A stretch of DNA of 64,000 nt. Source: Pirellulales bacterium (GTDB lineage: Bacteria > Planctomycetota > Planctomycetia > Pirellulales > UBA1268). Shown one piece after another: positions 44,817 through 52,872 of the stretch. The stretch spans positions 62,001-126,000 of the forward strand of contig JAGYJY010000013.1 in assembly GCA_018401745.1 (NCBI GenBank), written 5' to 3'. The notes beneath the pieces were generated by a model that saw only the letters and a program-made list of their open reading frames with translations, was not told the origin of the DNA and did not search any database. Positions within the stretch are counted from its first letter, which is position 1. The number at the start of each line of letters is the position of its first letter. Both the position numbers and the translations under genes were made by a program.

Positions 44817-47468
44817 TCAGTGTCGGGGAGTGCTGTCGTGACGAATGTGGTGCTGCGCGAGTCGGGGCTGAAGCCCAGTCGGTGCCGCCAAACCGTGTGC
44901 CGCGGAGAGCTGAGCACTGCCGAGATGAGCACGGTGGGGGTGGGAGGTGGCTGATCCTGCGGCGATTCGCAGCGTCGGCCGCGCGGTGGTCGGTTTTCGG
45001 GCGACGCGGGCCTGCTCGAGAGCCATCGCCTTCCGCATCGGGACCAGACCGCTGGCGAGTGCTGCCAGCGCTGAGATGTTGTTGAGGACCACGCTCGCCA
45101 TCACACCCCAGCCGAGCGCAAACACGCCGGCGACGCAGACCGCGTTGGGCACCACCAGCATCTGCCAGCTTCGCCGGACATTGCGGTCGAGGTCGCAGGC
45201 GATGTCGCGAAGCTCACAGAGGCGACCGAGGCCCTCATCGAGAAACAGAATGTCCGCCGTGTCGGTGGCGATGCTCGTAGCGCCCCGCAGCGAGATCGAG
45301 ACATCGGCCTTCTTGAGGGCGATCGCATCGTTGATGCCGTCGCCGATGAAGCAGACCGTTTTGCCCTCCCGCTGCAGCCGGGCGATGAAAGCGGCTTTTT
45401 GTTCGGGCAGCACCTCAGCAAAGTGCATGTCCATGCCGAGCTGCTCGGCGAGCCGTCGAGTGGGGGCGTCGTGGTCGCCGGACAGGATTGCCAGCTGCGT
45501 GATGCCACGGGCTCGTAGACCGGCCACGACCGCCTCCACCTCCGGGCGGACAGCGGCTTCGAGTTCGATCAGGCCGGCAAGCTCCCGGTCGATCGCCACC
45601 AGCACGACGCTGTCGCCTGCCGCATGGATCCGGGAAAGCCGTGCACAGACGCGTGCCTCGATCGCGATCCCTGCCGATTCCAGGAAGCGGCGGCTCCCCA
45701 CGTGCACGACCCGCTCGCCGGCAGAGACGGTGATCCCCAGCCCCACGTGAAACTCGGTGGCGGCCGTCGCCGGCAGGTCGAGTCGGCGGGCCTCGGCCGC
45801 CTGGCGAATGGCCAGGGCGATTGGGTGATGAAACTTCTGCTCAGCTGCCGCGGCATATTTCAGAACGTCGTCTGGATGCCAGCCGCCACAGGCCTGAATC
45901 TGGCCCACGCCGGGCCGCTCGCTGGTGAGCGTGCCGGTCTTGTCAAACACAACCGTGTCGATCTGGCCAAAGCGTTCGAGTGCCTGGCCGTCTTTGACGA
46001 GAATGCCTTTGCTTGCGCACAGAGCGATCGAACTGAGCAACGCCGCGGGGGCGGCAAGCCGAATGCCGGTGCCGAGGTCGGCATTGACGATGGCCACGGC
46101 AGCGGCTGGCCCGATTGTGGCGTAGCCAACGGCCCCGAGGGCGATCATCGGGGCTGCGGCCTTGTCTGCCAGCCGTTCACCGGTGGCTTGACGGGAGAGG
46201 CGGTGGCCCGCCGTGTTCTGCAGGATCGCGGCGATGCGGGCGGCGGCCGTTGCGGCACCGTGGGCCTCGACTGCCACGAAGAGCTTGCCGCTGACAACCA
46301 CCGTCGAAGCAAAAACGCGATCGCTGGCACCCTTTTCAGCAGGCACCGCCTCGCCGGTGAGCGTCTGCTGGTCGACCGTGGCCAAGCCTTCGGCCACGAT
46401 CCCGTCGACCGGGACCACCTCGCCGGTGTGAACGACGATCACATCACCCTGCTCAAGCTGCTCGAGCGGGACGCGGATCTCCACGCCCTGCCTGACGAGC
46501 CACACCGACTGGGGTTGTTGGCCGGCGACCGACCTCAGCATCGCCTTGGAACGGTCTTCCGTCCGCTTCACCAGTGCGCGGCCAACGGCGAGGCACCAGC
46601 AGAGGACCGCCCCGGGGACCAGCTGCAGGGTGGCGATGCAGCCGGCGACAACCAGGGTGTCGAGGGCCTCAGAGCCGAGCCGCTTCTCGCGAACGAGCGT
46701 GCGGCACGAGCCGACGACAAAGGGCGTCGAGGTGGACAGCAGCACCGCTGCCGAGACCGGCAGCAGCGCCGGGGCCGCGGTGCTCGCTGCGATCGCCAGA
46801 GGCACCGACGCGGTGCAGACAACCAGGGAGAGGTCGACGGGATCGACCGCGGTCGGGATCGAAGCGGCGACAAGCGCCTGATCGAGCAGTTCGACGAGCC
46901 GGGGGCGGGAGAGTTCTCGCGGGTCGTGGTCGATCGTGACCGTTCCCAGCAGGGTGTTGCTTGAGCAGCGGTCGATTCCCAGCACGTTGAGAAGTTCCCG
47001 CTCAATCTCCCGGGCGAGCGAACCGCGGCGAAAGATCACCGCATGACGAAAGGTCGCGCGACCCACCCGGCAGCTGATCAGTCGCCAGCCTGAGATGAGG
47101 TGGCCGTGTCGTTGGAGGTGGGCCACACCGCGGCGATCGCGAGCGAATCGCTGTGGTGCGAGGCTTCGCAGGGCACCGAGGCTGGCGGCGGGCTCACCGG
47201 AAGAACGATCGGCAGGGGTGGCTGCCTTGAGGCGCGCGGCGAGTCGCTTGAGCAGCTCGCCTGGCATCACGCGGCGGCTGTCGTACCAGAGTGTGGCGCG
47301 GCCACCAGAAAGGGGGCCGAGCCGCACTCGCAAAACAGCCTCGACCGCAAAGATGGCCATCACGAAACGGCAACAATTTGCGTCGTCTTTCCGAAACATC
47401 GGGTGATCGATCTCGATCACACCGGGCTGCGGAAAGTTGACGCGAACATTCATTGCACTGCCATCCAT
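44817..47468 (-). CDS. HMA-type P1B ATPase without a CPC motif
   Basis: Membrane ATPase of 883 residues; ATG 47468 or 47453. The N-terminus holds two ferredoxin-like HMA domains without CxxC (about 8-80 and 125-200). Catalytic motifs are intact: LTGEAVPAEKG (about 370), [14 protein letters not shown] (about 506), FHHPIALA and IGDGINDAIALKKAD (about 708). The membrane metal site, normally CPC or SPC, aligns with ADLGTGIRLAAP, so Cys ligands are absent. ATPases of this sort, with divergent sites and HMA domains, occur in ferrosome (P1B-6) loci, which makes iron a candidate substrate, but the metal is not shown by sequence. The next gene downstream is its pseudoenzyme paralogue. Confidence 0.85.
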   Translation of the reverse strand: MDGSAMNVRVNFPQPGVIEIDHPMFRKDDANCCRFVMAIFAVEAVLRVRLGPLSGGRATLWYDSRRVMPGELLKRLAARLKAATPADRSSGEPAASLGALRSLAPQRFARDRRGVAHLQRHGHLISGWRLISCRVGRATFRHAVIFRRGSLAREIERELLNVLGIDRCSSNTLLGTVTIDHDPRELSRPRLVELLDQALVAASIPTAVDPVDLSLVVCTASVPLAIAASTAAPALLPVSAAVLLSTSTPFVVGSCRTLVREKRLGSEALDTLVVAGCIATLQLVPGAVLCWCLAVGRALVKRTEDRSKAMLRSVAGQQPQSVWLVRQGVEIRVPLEQLEQGDVIVVHTGEVVPVDGIVAEGLATVDQQTLTGEAVPAEKGASDRVFASTVVVSGKLFVAVEAHGAATAAARIAAILQNTAGHRLSRQATGERLADKAAAPMIALGAVGYATIGPAAAVAIVNADLGTGIRLAAPAALLSSIALCASKGILVKDGQALERFGQIDTVVFDKTGTLTSERPGVGQIQACGGWHPDDVLKYAAAAEQKFHHPIALAIRQAAEARRLDLPATAATEFHVGLGITVSAGERVVHVGSRRFLESAGIAIEARVCARLSRIHAAGDSVVLVAIDRELAGLIELEAAVRPEVEAVVAGLRARGITQLAILSGDHDAPTRRLAEQLGMDMHFAEVLPEQKAAFIARLQREGKTVCFIGDGINDAIALKKADVSISLRGATSIATDTADILFLDEGLGRLCELRDIACDLDRNVRRSWQMLVVPNAVCVAGVFALGWGVMASVVLNNISALAALASGLVPMRKAMALEQARVARKPTTARPTLRIAAGSATSHPHRAHLGSAQLSAAHGLAAPTGLQPRLAQHHIRHDSTPRH

Positions 47469-47507
47469 GACGACGGTGTTGCCACCGCCAGTTCACCGCG
47501 GGGCGAC

Positions 47508-47762
47508 TCAGGCAGCTTCGCTGGCCTTGGCATCCCCTGCGGCAGAGAAAAACTCTGGCCCCACCGCCCCATGTTCACCATGCTGCATCGACTCTGCGGC
47601 TTCGGCAGCGCCTCTGATCGCGTCGCCAAACGCCTGCTGCGCAAAGACGAGCGCTCCAGCCAGATAGGGCGCCAGCTTTTCTTTGAGCTGCGGGTAGGCA
47701 GCATGGCCGCAGGCCCCCACGGCCACGCCCGCGCAGAAATAACCAAAGTCAGAACGTTTCAT
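47508..47762 (-). CDS. Small DUF5132-like membrane protein
   Basis: Protein of 84 residues from ATG 47762, with GAGGA five bases upstream. One hydrophobic helix (FGYFCAGVAVGACGHAAYPQL) is followed by an amphipathic helix (EKLAPYLAGALVFAQQAFGDAI) and an acidic tail. The pattern is like DUF5132 proteins, which in other bacteria sit next to HMA-domain P-type ATPases; that link comes from memory of the family and is moderate. It lies 39 bases upstream of the ATPase in the same direction. Confidence 0.65.
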   Translation of the reverse strand: MKRSDFGYFCAGVAVGACGHAAYPQLKEKLAPYLAGALVFAQQAFGDAIRGAAEAAESMQHGEHGAVGPEFFSAAGDAKASEAA

Positions 47763-47797
47763 GAGAGTCCTCGCTGTGGTGTGTCCACGAAAGAAAC

Positions 47798-47823
47798 AAC
47801 CGTTGTAGGCATGCAAAACGGTT
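47798..47823. promoter_or_regulatory. Inverted repeat AACCGTT-N12-AACGGTT, candidate operator
   Basis: Seven-base arms at 47798-47804 and 47817-47823, 36 bases upstream of the start of the DUF5132-like gene on the minus strand. The position fits a regulator site over its promoter. The rest of the 257-base gap (47763-48019) shows nothing else. Confidence 0.35.
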
Positions 47824-48019
47824 GCCAGATCCCGTGCGAAGGCCTGAAAGCGAAGGCCCTCACACGACTATGGCACACGCTGTGGCACAAGGCGGAGGAT
47901 TCGTCAGAGCCGATCCTGTTTGCGGCAACGTCACATGTTCGCGCGACCAGTGCACACGGCAGCCAACGAGCTGCCGCAGCGGCCGATCCCACCCGTTTCG
48001 GCGGTGTTGGCTTGATGGC

Positions 48020-48412
48020 TCAGACGTCGGCGGCCGCCAGAGCAATCGTGGCGGTCGCCGTGTCGGCTGATTCAGCCGTGGCGTAGCCGAGCGTCTGACG
48101 AGCAAGGTCGAGCCCCGCAGCACCGCCATCGATGCACCCATAGCCGATTGCGTTGTTCTTGGGCAGCAGCCGTCCGACGAGATACACCGGGAACGTCGTG
48201 CCATACCCGACTGCGTAGCCAGTGGCGTGGACGCCCTTGACGAGCGTGCGACCGACTGCAGGGAAAAAACCCTTGGCTGCACGCGACGCATCAGAAGCGC
48301 CCGTCTTGGCGGCTTCCACAATTGCATACACAGAAGAAAACTTGCCCAGCCCGTCGACGCCTGCGCCTGCTGTATTGATCATGACATTTGTACCAGTCGT
48401 GAGGTCCACCAT
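48020..48412 (-). CDS. Small membrane protein, paralogue of the protein at 40183-40563
   Basis: Protein of 130 residues from ATG 48412; ATG 48427 and 48382 are alternatives and none has a strong ribosome site. The core shows PAVGRTLVKGVHATGYAVGYG, then TTFPVYLVGRLLPKNN and a G-x2-DG end, matching the paralogue in all the same positions. The core is hydrophobic with Gly/Tyr spacing. It is the first gene of the minus-strand run that contains the metal ATPases, and its paralogue is the last, so the two bracket the run. Confidence 0.7.
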   Translation of the reverse strand: MVDLTTGTNVMINTAGAGVDGLGKFSSVYAIVEAAKTGASDASRAAKGFFPAVGRTLVKGVHATGYAVGYGTTFPVYLVGRLLPKNNAIGYGCIDGGAAGLDLARQTLGYATAESADTATATIALAAADV

Positions 48413-48591
48413 TGGAAAGAAAACCAAAACACGTCAGCTGGACTGGTCGCATCCTTGACTCGCCTTGCTCAGCCGCTGCCATGACTGCCGGAGCAATCGG
48501 CGAACGCGACCGCTCAACAGCCTCTCGTCTCTTGAGACTAGTTCGCCGTTTCCACGGTTGCAAACTTCCGGTGGCCTGAGTGCGAGCGCAT

Positions 48592-48626
48592 AAAAAAACT
48601 CCGCCCGGGGGAATCCCCGGGCGGAG
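48592..48626 (-). terminator. Rho-independent terminator for the Cys-rich protein gene
   Basis: A 12-bp perfect GC stem (48599-48610 with 48615-48626) with loop GAAT, followed on the minus strand by a T7 tract (48598-48592). It ends transcription of the Cys-rich gene that stops at 48692. The remaining bases between 48413 and 48691 show no gene. Confidence 0.92.
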
Positions 48627-48691
48627 CTCACTGGTCGACGTCGGGCAACGAGTTTTCCGATTCGACCTATTTAACTACTCAGACCAGATGC

Positions 48692-49513
48692 TCACTTGCT
48701 GAAGGCAGCAAAGAGGCGGCCGGTCATGCCGTTGGAAGCCGAAGCGTCCGGCACGGGGGCCATCGCGGGCTCCGCGGTGTAGGCACCGCAGGCGGGCTCG
48801 CAGCAGCCACCGGCAGCACAGCCGGGCTCGCAGCAGCCGTTGCCAGCGTCGCAGGCCGGCTCGCAGCAGGCCACGCCAGCGTCGCAAGCGGGCTCACAGC
48901 AGCTGTCGGTGCAGCTGTGGCAGCGCTTCTTCGCCGAGTGGATCGCCTTGAGGAAGCCCAGGAACGGCCGGTTGTGCTTCTTCGCACAGCCGGTGTCGCA
49001 GCAGCTGCTGCCAGCGTCGCAAGCGGGCTCGCAGCAGGCCACACCAGCGTCGCAGGCGGGCTCGCAGCAGCCAGCGGCATCGCAGCCGGGCTCGCAGCAG
49101 CCGTTACCAGCGTCACAGGCAGGCTCGCAGCAGGCAGCGCCAGCGTCGCAAGCGGGCTCACAGCAGCTGTTGTCGCAGCAGCTGCTGTGCTTCGCCTTGC
49201 ACTTTGCGAACAGGCCCTTCAGCCCGCCGAAAAGATTGTGCTTCTTACCGCACGGGCGATCGCAGCAGCTGGTGCTTCCAGCGTCACAAGCCGGCTCACA
49301 GCAGGCCACACCAGCATCACAAGCGGGCTCGCAGCAGCCGGCTGCATCGCAGCCCGGCTCGCAGCAGCCAGCACCGGCGTCACATGCCGGCTCACAACAA
49401 GAATCGGCACAGCCGTGGTGTCCGAGCATCCTGTCAAGGAGCTCGAAACCATACGACTGGCTACAAACGGTCGCACTGAGTGCCAGTACGCCGAGGTACA
49501 ACATACGCTTCAT
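48692..49513 (-). CDS. Secreted Cys-rich protein with CCEP-x-CDAG repeats
   Basis: Protein of 273 residues from ATG 49513 (MKRMLYLG). A signal peptide (1-22, ending SQSYG) is followed by three blocks holding 13 copies of a CCEP[AG]C[DAG]xG unit of about 10-11 residues. The blocks are separated by basic linkers (GKKHNLFGGLKGLFAKCKAKH and AKKHNRPFLGFLKAIHSAKKR) that each contain further CC or CxxC pairs. The C-terminal 30 residues are Ala/Pro/Met-rich. Such proteins may form disulfide-crosslinked walls or bind metals; both are inference. The repeat is visible at DNA level over 48770-49420. Confidence 0.85.
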   Translation of the reverse strand: MKRMLYLGVLALSATVCSQSYGFELLDRMLGHHGCADSCCEPACDAGAGCCEPGCDAAGCCEPACDAGVACCEPACDAGSTSCCDRPCGKKHNLFGGLKGLFAKCKAKHSSCCDNSCCEPACDAGAACCEPACDAGNGCCEPGCDAAGCCEPACDAGVACCEPACDAGSSCCDTGCAKKHNRPFLGFLKAIHSAKKRCHSCTDSCCEPACDAGVACCEPACDAGNGCCEPGCAAGGCCEPACGAYTAEPAMAPVPDASASNGMTGRLFAAFSK

Positions 49514-49984
49514 CGAGCCACATCTCCTATGCTTGTGGATCACGCGAGGTCTTGCGTCCCATTCCGCGAGGTTGTCGTCACCCCGAGGCTTGATCCACGA
49601 ACTTCTTTGCGACAGGCCTGTCGAGCCGATCCGTGACTCGAAATCTTCAGGTTGCTGTCGCCCCCTTGGTTGCCCGACGGGCACAGTGATGCCCCGGGGG
49701 ACAGTGAGGGCTATCGGCGTGGAGTTCGAAGCGGCTTGAATGAGTCCCAAGTATTTTCATATCAACGACTTACGTTGCGTGTGAGGCAATCCTTGAGGGG
49801 TGTTCCGAAGGGGTAAGTCGTGCCGCTGAAGGCCCTACAACCGGTCTGGTTTCACGCGCACAGACAGCCTCATCGGCAGGCTTTGCCACGCTTGTTCGGG
49901 AGAGCCCACGCGACCGCTGCAGGCGGTGCCATCGGCAGAACTTGACAACCACGTTCGAGGCCCTGAGACTCCTAGCCGTAACGG
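49514..49984. other. Gene-free region upstream of the riboswitch
   Basis: 470 bases without a credible gene between divergent transcripts. It holds a 9-base inverted repeat, ACGACTTAC at 49765-49773 and GTAAGTCGT at 49813-49821, and a TTGACA at 49942-49947 that could be the -35 box for the riboswitch transcript; no good -10 box was found. Confidence 0.5.
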
Positions 49985-50215
49985 ACTTGGTGGCGGGTAG
50001 CACGACGCTTCGTGCTGCTCGCAAACAGGGAACACCGGTGAAAATCCGGGACGGCCCCGCCGCTGTGTCCGGGTGATTGCTGCTCGGCTCCATGAGCCAG
50101 GCAGCGATCAGAGCATCCGACCTTCAGGCCATTGCATGCCACCGCTGCGGCGGGCATGTGAGAAGGCGGTCGGTGCTCGATGCCCGGGAGTCAGAAGACC
50201 TACCAGTGTTCCGAA
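49985..50215 (+). ncRNA. Cobalamin (B12) riboswitch
   Basis: The conserved core of the cobalamin aptamer is present: GGGAACACCGGTGAAAATCC (50028-50047) is followed by GGGACGGCCCCGCCGCTGT, and about 120 bases later by GGGAGTCAGAAGACCTACC (50186-50204), which are the L4-L6 core and the closing J/P segments of the aptamer. A variable hairpin arm with GCCACCGCTGCGG lies between. Exact ends are estimated. The next open gene begins 210 bases further at 50425 on the same strand. Confidence 0.88.
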
Positions 50216-50424
50216 AAGCTTGAGAGGCTGCGAGGGCGGCATCTCTGGCGGAGATCGCCGTGTGGTGATCTTGGTTTGATCTGTGTCGACAGACAGCCGC
50301 AGTCGCGGAAGCGCTGACGGTGCCGGGTGAATCTTCGCAGCGGTTCAGACAGCGAGCCCGCGGTCCACGGTGCCGTGCGGTCTGGAGCGGTGCGCCGATT
50401 CCCGCGGCAGGAAGGAATAGCAAC

Positions 50425-51526
50425 ATGGATACAATCACTGCTGACGGTTTGTGCGGACAGCAGCGGGAAACACCACCGCGAGCTGGCTATCCGTGGAAAA
50501 AGCCACCCGTATCCTTTTTTCACTTGTCCTTTTTTCACTTGGGGCCCTTTTTCCCCTTGGGCAACACCCGAAAACGCCGAGAGGCTTCGGGGTTGCCGGT
50601 CGCCGTATCCTGCGGCGGCAGACTATTTCCTCAGTCTGCGAGACGTGTTCTGCGGGCAGGAACCCCGCGATGCGGGTTCACACTCGTCGAGTTGCTTGTG
50701 GTGATCGCGATCATCTCGGTGCTGATGGGCCTTCTCCTGCCTGCGATTCATGCCAGCCGGGAGTCGGCCAGGCGGATGGCCTGTGCGAGCAATCTGCGGC
50801 AGCTCGGGCTCGCGCTGCACAACTACATTTCAGCCAACAATGAGCGAATGCTGCCGTTGAAGGTTGACGACGACGATCGCATCGCTGGCACCCTCGCCAA
50901 CCCGTCGCAGAATCCCTATCCCGGCAAGAGCCGCTACTGGTTTGGCGAAGTGGATGAGAACGAGCCCGATCCCGCGGCCCAGGCTGAGCTTCGAAGACGG
51001 GTCGCTGGCCCCCTTCATTGAGACCAACACCTCGGTCTACCAGTGCCCCAACTTCGGCCCCGAGGCCGTCGACGTGCTGCGGTATGGCAAGCTGGCGACC
51101 GGGTTCGACTACAACGCGACCCTCGGCCCGGGAACCCAGTGGGACTGGTCGCAGTGGCCTGCTGTGGAGCTGAAGCACCGCAACCTGCAGCGAACGATCG
51201 GTGCGGTCCGCGAGACGACCCGCACCATCGCCTTCGCGGAAAGCGCGATCGTCTACTTCCTGTTTCCCTATCCCCTGCGGGAAAATCTGGGAGGCCTGCT
51301 AGCGCCGAGTGGTGCCGATCCGTCGGTGCACTTCCGCCATGCTGGTGAGTCGGCCAATGTGGTGTTTCTCGACGGCCATGTTGCCAACTACCCCAGGAAG
51401 TTTCGGCCGGGCCCCTGGACAAGCCCTCCGCAGATGGCGTTCATGGAGGAGTATCACATTGGGATCCTCTGCGACGGTGATCCGAGCGATCCCGAGGCCG
51501 CCGACGCGCTCTACGATCTCCGCTGA
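50425..51526 (+). CDS. DUF1559 pseudopilin-like protein (H-X9-DG), one frameshift; riboswitch-linked
   Basis: ATG 50425 has a strong GGAAGGA site, so it is the best start, but it gives an unusual leader of about 90 residues before the pilin-like motif [20 protein letters not shown]. After NEPDPAA the frame is lost to one extra base at 50978-50980; removing it gives [12 protein letters not shown] and the C-terminal H-X9-DG box ([17 protein letters not shown]). Corrected length is 366 residues. DUF1559 proteins are abundant planctomycete type II/IV pseudopilin-like exported proteins. Further indels in the leader are possible: another frame there encodes a signal-peptide-like stretch ([19 protein letters not shown]). 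Confidence 0.75.
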
Positions 51527-51602
51527 ATCAGCCGGGGAGGTGGCGCCGCGTGGGAGGCTGCACTGGCGGTGATTCCCTCAAGACTGCTCCGCGAGGCGAT
51601 CG

Positions 51603-52457
51603 ATGTTTGATCCCCAAGCCCGATCCGCAGCCTGCGATGCTGCCCTGGCCCACAACGCGAGGGCCTGGGATCGGCTTGCCGAATCGAAGGCGGCTCTGGC
51701 GCAGCCCGCTGCCGATGCTGCGTTCAGCGACCCACGGCGGTGGCTCGGCGCGGGCGGCTGGCTCGCGGGCGAAGGGCAGGGGCGGTCGTGGCTGCCCTCG
51801 CGGCTCGACGGGCTTGAGGTGCTCTGCCTGGCCGCCGGTGGCGGAAAGCACGGGCCACTCTATGCGGCTGCCGGGGCCCGCGTGACGGTCCTCGACAGTT
51901 CGCCGGCGATGCTTGCCCTCGACCGGCAGGTCGCGGCTGAGCGTCGGATCGACTACGGCATCGTGCAGGGCTCGATGGACGACCTCTCGATGTTTGCCGC
52001 TGGGCGGTTCGACCTCGTGATCCATCCGGTGAGCACCTGCTACCTGCCGGAGATCGGCCGGGTGTTTCAGGAGGTGGCCCGGGTCACGCGGGCGGGCGGC
52101 CTGTATGTCAGCCAGCACAAGAGCCCGGCGAGCCTGCAGTCGTCGCTTGAGCCAGGGCCGCGGGGCGGCTACGAGCTTCGTCACCCCGTTGCCGGCGTTC
52201 AGGCCGGCCGTGCCCTGCCGCCTGAGCCCCCGAGCCGGCTCCGCGAACACGGCACGCAGGAGTTCGTGCATTCGCTCTCTTCCATTCTCGGGGGAATCTG
52301 CATGGCCGGGTTTGTGATTGAGGATGTCTGCGAGCCCGACCATACCGAGCCGCAGTCGGCCGTCGGCTCGTTTCCGCATCGAGCGAGCTTTCTACCGCCC
52401 TATCTGAGGATTCTGGCGAAGAAGCAGGCGACCGCACCGACGCTGGCTTTGGCCTGA
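51603..52457 (+). CDS. Class I SAM-dependent methyltransferase
   Basis: Protein of 284 residues. The SAM site is LEVLCLAAGGGKHGPLYAAAGARVTVLD (motif I and the acidic end of strand 2), then QGSMDDLS and FDLVIHPVSTCYLPE (motifs II/III positions). The N-terminal 60 residues (WDRLAESKAALAQPA...) form a lid often seen in UbiE-like or small-molecule methyltransferases. The substrate cannot be assigned. It follows the pseudopilin gene by 76 bases on the same strand and may lie in the same riboswitch-led transcript. Confidence 0.8.
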   Translation: MFDPQARSAACDAALAHNARAWDRLAESKAALAQPAADAAFSDPRRWLGAGGWLAGEGQGRSWLPSRLDGLEVLCLAAGGGKHGPLYAAAGARVTVLDSSPAMLALDRQVAAERRIDYGIVQGSMDDLSMFAAGRFDLVIHPVSTCYLPEIGRVFQEVARVTRAGGLYVSQHKSPASLQSSLEPGPRGGYELRHPVAGVQAGRALPPEPPSRLREHGTQEFVHSLSSILGGICMAGFVIEDVCEPDHTEPQSAVGSFPHRASFLPPYLRILAKKQATAPTLALA

Positions 52458-52548
52458 GTGTTGCGGTGCTGGCTCGAGTCGGCGGCCCGATACGGTAGGC
52501 TAGTCGCTCGTTTCCTGATGGCTTTTCAACTCCAGCCCCCGCGGCCCC

Positions 52549-52836
52549 ATGCTCTGCTTGAACATTTTCCTCACGGCAAAAGATGCCACCGACGTCGACA
52601 CGCTCCGCGGCCTGCTCAGCGAGGCAATGCAGCTGAGCCGACAAGAGCCCGGCTGCCTGCGGTTTGACGTGTATCACTCGACCGCCGATGTGCGGCGGTT
52701 CACCCTCGTCGAACACTGGGAGAGCCAGGAGTCGCTCGACGGCCATCGCCTCGGGCAGGCCTACACCCAGATCTACAAGCCGCAGGTGATGCCGCTGGTG
52801 GAACGCGAGGGGCATCCGTCCGAACTCCTTGGCTGA
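52549..52836 (+). CDS. ABM-domain (antibiotic biosynthesis monooxygenase/YgiN-like) protein
   Basis: Protein of 95 residues with the dimeric alpha-beta barrel pattern: LNIFLTAK (strand 1), AMQLSRQEPGCLRFDVYHS, and FTLVEHWESQESLDGHRLGQAY. Family members act on quinones or haem or have unknown substrates. It lies 36 bases before trpG and is probably co-transcribed. Confidence 0.82.
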   Translation: MLCLNIFLTAKDATDVDTLRGLLSEAMQLSRQEPGCLRFDVYHSTADVRRFTLVEHWESQESLDGHRLGQAYTQIYKPQVMPLVEREGHPSELLG

Positions 52837-52872
52837 GATGGCAGGCACGGGCCGTGTGAGGCAACAACAGCA

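Noticed and set aside
36420..48412. Calling the cluster a ferrosome locus outright
   Set aside because: Only the HMA-type ATPase suggests it; no other Fez protein was identified by sequence, so the link stays an inference.
48770..49420. Regular DNA repeats taken as a possible CRISPR array
   Set aside because: The repeats are in frame, code for CCEP-x-C units and have no unique spacers.
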